Made by a program: the position numbers and the translations under genes
Notes under the pieces: model-generated
What the model was told of the DNA's origin: nothing
The model's input: only the letters and a program-made list of their open reading frames with translations
Database searches by the model: none
Assembly: GCA_029339505.1 (NCBI GenBank)
Contig: JAQISU010000115.1
Coordinates: 8,815,001-8,879,000 of the forward strand
Length of the DNA: 64,000 bases
From: Unio delphinus
Lineage: Eukaryota > Mollusca > Bivalvia > Unionida > Unionidae
Reading direction: 5' to 3'
Shown here: positions 60,488 through 64,000 of the stretch, piece after piece
Layout: each line of letters starts with the position of its first letter
Numbering within the stretch: position 1 is the stretch's first letter

Positions 60488-61435
60488 CTGGTTGAGGCTG
60501 GTCTGCATCTTCTATGTGGACAGTAACCTCCATCTGGTGTAGGTCAAGCAAAAGCCATGCTTCTTTATTGGGGTCTACTTGAGGACTGTCTGTTTCCTCA
60601 CTACAGTCGTCTGTTATGTTGTGCGTCAGAACACCTGTTTTAGACCGGCGAATATGAAAGTAACCTTGGTATGTTTCTCTCTTTATTACGGTCTCTCTTA
60701 TCCAAATCATGGATGGTTCCGTATCTACTTTCTCTACACGCAACTCCTTGTTTAGGTCACTAAAGGTTTTCATATCATCTGGCGGTTGGGTCAAAACCCC
60801 AAAACGAAAGTACACAGAACCATGTATATCGCGCAGAACATGTGTGCAAATCTGAAAGGTTTTCTCACTGAATAACGGGCATTCCACAATGACGGCAGCT
60901 GAGAGAAAACCCTCTTTCAAATATGCAGAACACCGTTCATGACTGAGTTCAATTTGCTGCCCATATTTTGTATGAAATGTCATATCCTTGTTCTCCACCA
61001 AATCTTTAAGTTTCACTTCCACATCTCCGTGTACAATCTCAAAGAAAATCCAAACATCGGCTGAATCTTTCACGTTACCCTCTAAAACTGTTTCTTGGTG
61101 TTCATCAATATTCTCGTAGCAAACCTTCATGTGATCTCCATCCTCCATTAAATATAATTTTTTACACAAATATCCTTTCGCCAATATTTCTGTAAACAAT
61201 GGTTTACGATCCACAACATTAACGTCGTTTGGGTCTGAGTGTCGAATACCAATATTGACATACCCCTTATTCACAAAAGAAATTTCAAGTGTCTGTCCAG
61301 CTTTAATTGGTTGGCTTGTAAACGCTACATTGTCTATGTTATTCGTATCATTTTGCCGCCATACAGCTTTCGTACGCCCGTCCAGGAGTTTAATGCTGTG
61401 TCCACAAACATTATGAAATTTTAGCTTGTGTAATG
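60488..61435 (-). CDS. PARP14-like: PARP14-like exon 2: two Neuralized (NHR) domains
   Basis: One 948-nt open exon, 315 codons (residues about 10-325). The first NHR starts at LKFHNVCGHSIKLLDG and continues through AFTSQPIKAGQTLEI to the VNIGIRHSDPNDV strand, which matches the FH..HG..I.L, VFS..PL..GE and LRIG...DP blocks of Neuralized repeats. A second, more divergent NHR starts at MTFHTKYGQQIELSHE with VIVECPLFSEKTFQI and VYFRFGVLTQPPDD. NHR domains are protein-interaction modules best known from Neuralized E3 ligases; no RING is seen here. Ends CAACCAG|GTATAA in phase 1, which joins exon 3 correctly (G + AT = Asp). Placing NHR repeats on a PARP14-type protein is unusual. Confidence 0.85.
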
Positions 61436-61544
61436 CTTAAAAAAAGGACAAATGATCAAAGTTGGAGTTATATCGTGCAAATGCAATGAAAGGGAAGAAA
61501 TGTACTTTTTTTCCCCCAGTGACACACCCCTGCGATCCAACCCT

Positions 61545-61620
61545 GCCAACCTTGGGCAAGATTCGAACCCGCACCCTTTTGGTCACAATATTGGCACACT
61601 AATCACTCAGCCACATCGAA
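61545..61620 (-). mobile_element. tRNA-derived SINE head relic
   Basis: Minus strand: GATGTGGCTGAGTGATTAGT (A box TGGCTGAGTGATTAG) and GGGTGCGGGTTCGAATCTTG (B box GGTTCGAATC), about 33 bp apart, as in a tRNA. The acceptor stem does not pair well and the copy continues into a further about 40 bp and an A-rich stretch, so this is a SINE fragment, not a tRNA gene. In the intron between exons 1 and 2. Confidence 0.6.
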
Positions 61621-62047
61621 TTTCTTTGGTAATTTACAAACTAACTGAATGGTATCTTGTCACAATGTATTCAAAGTTAAAGAGTCGACAAGTACTAATA
61701 AACAAATAAAATCTGTTCCGTCTGCTTCTATCATAAAAAAAACTTCATTTTGGCGTCTCATGTTTATTTCGTAAAATAATTATATCTGACGTTTCGCACA
61801 AAAACATCCACTCACAGATATGACAAATCTTCTGCGATAGCCACTTCTTTCAGGTTATGGTAGACTAATAACAGACGGTAATACATTATTAGAAACGTAT
61901 ATGCTATAAGTATTTCAGAATCTGCATTATAACCCCAACAAAACCTGATACAGACTTGTTAGTTTAAAACGTCGATTGTTTAATCCACTCTTTTCAAGCC
62001 GAAAAGACAGATAATGGATGTCATGTGTTCTGTTCATAAATACTTAC

Positions 62048-62191
62048 CTCGTGTGTTGGGCTGATTTCGTTCCATACCTATGCCAGTACTAGTGTTGATT
62101 TGTCATACGATTTGTGTTATCCCAGATCAACGCAGTCCGACTCAGCCACTGAAGCACCTACGTATTTACAATGTTAAATCTCTGGTTTAAC
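62048..62191 (-). CDS. PARP14-like: PARP14-like exon 1: 5'UTR and start codon
   Basis: Coding part is 62048-62075, nine codons beginning MERNQPNTR plus one base, followed by a strong donor (GAG|GTAAGT). The leftover G joins CA at the next exon to make Ala, giving a continuous frame into the NHR domain. The ATG has G at -3 and G at +4, a good initiation context. An in-frame TGA lies 30 nt upstream, so this is the first possible in-frame start. A second upstream ATG (62106) opens a five-codon uORF that stops before the main start. A good acceptor (TTTTCTTTAG) at 62192 suggests that this exon is preceded by a non-coding first exon further right, which I could not place. Confidence 0.72.
62076..62106 (-). 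promoter_or_regulatory. 5'UTR with five-codon upstream ORF
   Basis: ATG at 62106, stop TAG at 62089-62091, out of frame with the main start, which begins 14 nt after the stop. Such short uORFs can lower initiation at the main ATG. Whether this part is in the mature mRNA depends on where transcription begins. Confidence 0.4.
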
Positions 62192-62921
62192 CTAAAGAAA
62201 ATAATACATATCATTTATCGGAGAAATTGAAGAGAACAATGTATATTTTTATGGCAATTGTTTGTCCATCCCCCCCCCCCCAGCCGCTCATGAACATTTC
62301 ATATCGACTATAACAAATTACAAAAGAACTTAAAAGATGGCAATTTTGCAGTAGTCCTAAAGTAAAATCATATAGGACATGTATGCGTTTAGAACCGATT
62401 ATTTTCGTAATAATTACTTGTTTGCTGTTTTTGGATTGCACATTCTTTTGAATGGCAATTACTCATTTCATTTTGATAGCTCATACTTCGATAATGATTT
62501 GCACGATCATTGTTTTTATACACCCCGAGAAGTATTTAACGGCAAACACATTGGCAAATCATGTGGACGTTTGCTTTCAGAGGTCAATCTAAATGTGTGA
62601 TCCAGGACAAAACGGATTGACTTTTGCACGCTGTGATGCTACAATGGAAGCAGTGCGCTTTTAAACCTAATTAATTCCTTCTTGTAATGTCTTACCATAT
62701 TCCCGAAATTATTTTTTCTTGACCTGGCTACCATTGTAAAATTCCGTAGCGATCAATAATCAATAATCAATAATGTTCGTCTCGAAGTTGTATGATGACA
62801 TTTGACGTGAATAACATTTAGCATTTAGGATTGAATATGCTTTTATTAAACTATCTGAGTATTAAATTTTATAACAACAACTAAAAATGTATTCAGTTAG
62901 AGTAAATGCACATTCATGACC
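62192..62921. other. Upstream of exon 1, no gene seen
   Basis: AT-rich sequence between the proposed exon 1 acceptor and the 17-bp satellite. Contains a run of C at 62270-62281. No clear TATA box or CpG-rich promoter was recognised. The promoter may lie here or beyond the satellite. Confidence 0.4.
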
Positions 62922-64000
62922 AGTATGACTTTTACTTCAGTATGACTTTTACTTCAGTATGACTTTTACTTTAGTATGACTTTTACTTCAGTATGACTTT
63001 TACTTCAGTATGACTTTTACTTTAGTATGACTTTTACTTTAGTATGACTTTTACTTCAGTATGACTTTTACTTCAGTATGACTTTTACTTCAGAATGACT
63101 TTTACTTTAGTATGACTTTTACTTCAGTATGACTTTTACTTCAGTATGACTTTTACTTCAGTATGACTTTTACTTTAGTATGACTTTTACTTCAGTATGA
63201 TTTTTACTTCAGTATGACTTTTACTTTAGTATGACTTTTACTTTAGTATGACTTTTACTTCAGTATGACTTTTACTTCAGTATGACTTTTACTTCAGAAT
63301 GACTTTTACTTTAGTATGACTTTTACTTTAGTATGACTTTTACTTCAGTATGACTTTTACTTCAGTATGACTTTTACTTCAGTATGACTTTTACTTTAGT
63401 ATGACTTTTACTTCAGAATGACTTTTACTTCAGTATGACTTTTACTTCAGTATGACTTTTACTTTAGTATGACTTTTACTTTAGTATGACTTTTACTTTA
63501 GTATGACTTTTACTTCAGAATGACTTTTACTTCAGTATGACTTTTACTTCAGTATGACTTTTACTTCAGTATGACTTTTACTTCAGTATGACTTTTACTT
63601 CAGAATGACTTTTACTTTAGTATGACTTTTACTTCAGAATGACTTTTACTTCAGTATGACTTTTACTTCAGTATGACTTTTACTTCAGTATGACTTTTAC
63701 TTCAGTATGACTTTTACTTCAGAATGACTTTTACTTTAGTATGACTTTTACTTCAGTATGACTTTTACTTCAGTATGACTTTTACTTCAGTATGACTTTT
63801 ACTTCAGTATGACTTTTACTTCAGAATGACTTTTACTTCAGAATGACTTTTACTTTAGTATGACTTTTACTTCAGAATGACTTTTACTTCAGTATGACTT
63901 TTACTTGAGAATGACTTTTACTTTAATATGACTTTTACTTTAGTATGACTTTTACTTCAGTATGACTTTTACTTCAGAATGACTTTTACTTCAGTATGAC
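62922..64000. repeat. 17-bp satellite, at least 63 copies, runs off the right edge
   Basis: Unit is close to TATGACTTTTACTTCAG. Two positions vary among units: C or T before AG, and T or A after it (AGTATG / AGAATG). Three main variants are mixed along the array and some local patterns recur, such as CCC followed by the A variant and then T. Only a few other substitutions are present, so the array is young or kept homogeneous. It lies about 730 bp upstream of exon 1. Confidence 0.95.

Noticed and set aside
61545..61620. A functional tRNA gene
   Set aside because: A and B boxes are present but the acceptor stem does not pair and SINE-like sequence follows.
60488..62191. NHR exons as a separate Neuralized-like gene
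   Set aside because: No stop codon or terminal exon after exon 2; its donor matches the RRM exon acceptor in phase. A separate gene remains possible only if transcripts show it.

Overview
This window looks like nuclear DNA of a lophotrochozoan animal, most likely a mollusc and possibly a bivalve. It is AT-rich, has spliced genes with GT/AG introns, and carries dense microsatellites and minisatellites. It also holds a tRNA-derived SINE with a Meta-like central domain, RTE, CR1/L2 and RNase H-bearing non-LTR retrotransposons, and Polinton/Maverick relics. The species cannot be fixed from sequence alone.

Nearly everything belongs to one large minus-strand gene, an antiviral-type PARP14-like mono-ADP-ribosyltransferase. 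I could rebuild it exon by exon because reading phases match across almost every junction. It starts at the ATG at 62075 and runs leftwards out of the window: 23 coding exons are seen, about 2,110 codons, ending about 50 residues into the ADP-ribosyltransferase (ART) domain at 3817. Domain order is: two Neuralized (NHR) repeats (60.5-61.4 kb), two RRMs (56.4-57.8 kb), a KH-rich 1.65-kb exon (53.6-55.2 kb), macrodomain 1 (51.4-53.7 kb), macrodomain 2 (42.0-50.8 kb, with a C-terminal Glu/Lys-rich exon at 29.2 kb), macrodomain 3 (25.1-28.6 kb), macrodomain 4 (18.4-21.6 kb), a KH-like module (13.3-14.7 kb), a WWE domain (8.1-8.4 kb) and the start of the ART domain (3.8-4.0 kb). The catalytic H-Y-[E/I/L] residues must lie to the left of the window.

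Macrodomains 3 and 4 come from a tandem duplication of a roughly 7-kb cassette (about 14.94-21.65 kb and 21.66-28.78 kb). Both copies carry the same retrotransposon RNase H fragment in the same intron, so that insertion predates the duplication. Copy 1 alone then received a 189-bp hAT-type MITE (20300-20488, 8-bp target duplication).

The introns hold the rest. A decayed Polinton of 10.7 kb (30990-41671) has inverted termini, a near-perfect 6-bp target duplication, and integrase and protease relics. A 1.9-kb deletion derivative of a related element lies at about 450-2393. Minisatellites have units of 17, 22, 24, 29, 31, 32, 34, 40 and 70 bp. Upstream of the first exon, a 17-bp satellite runs from 62922 off the right edge. 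No rRNA, functional tRNA, CRISPR or prokaryotic feature was seen.
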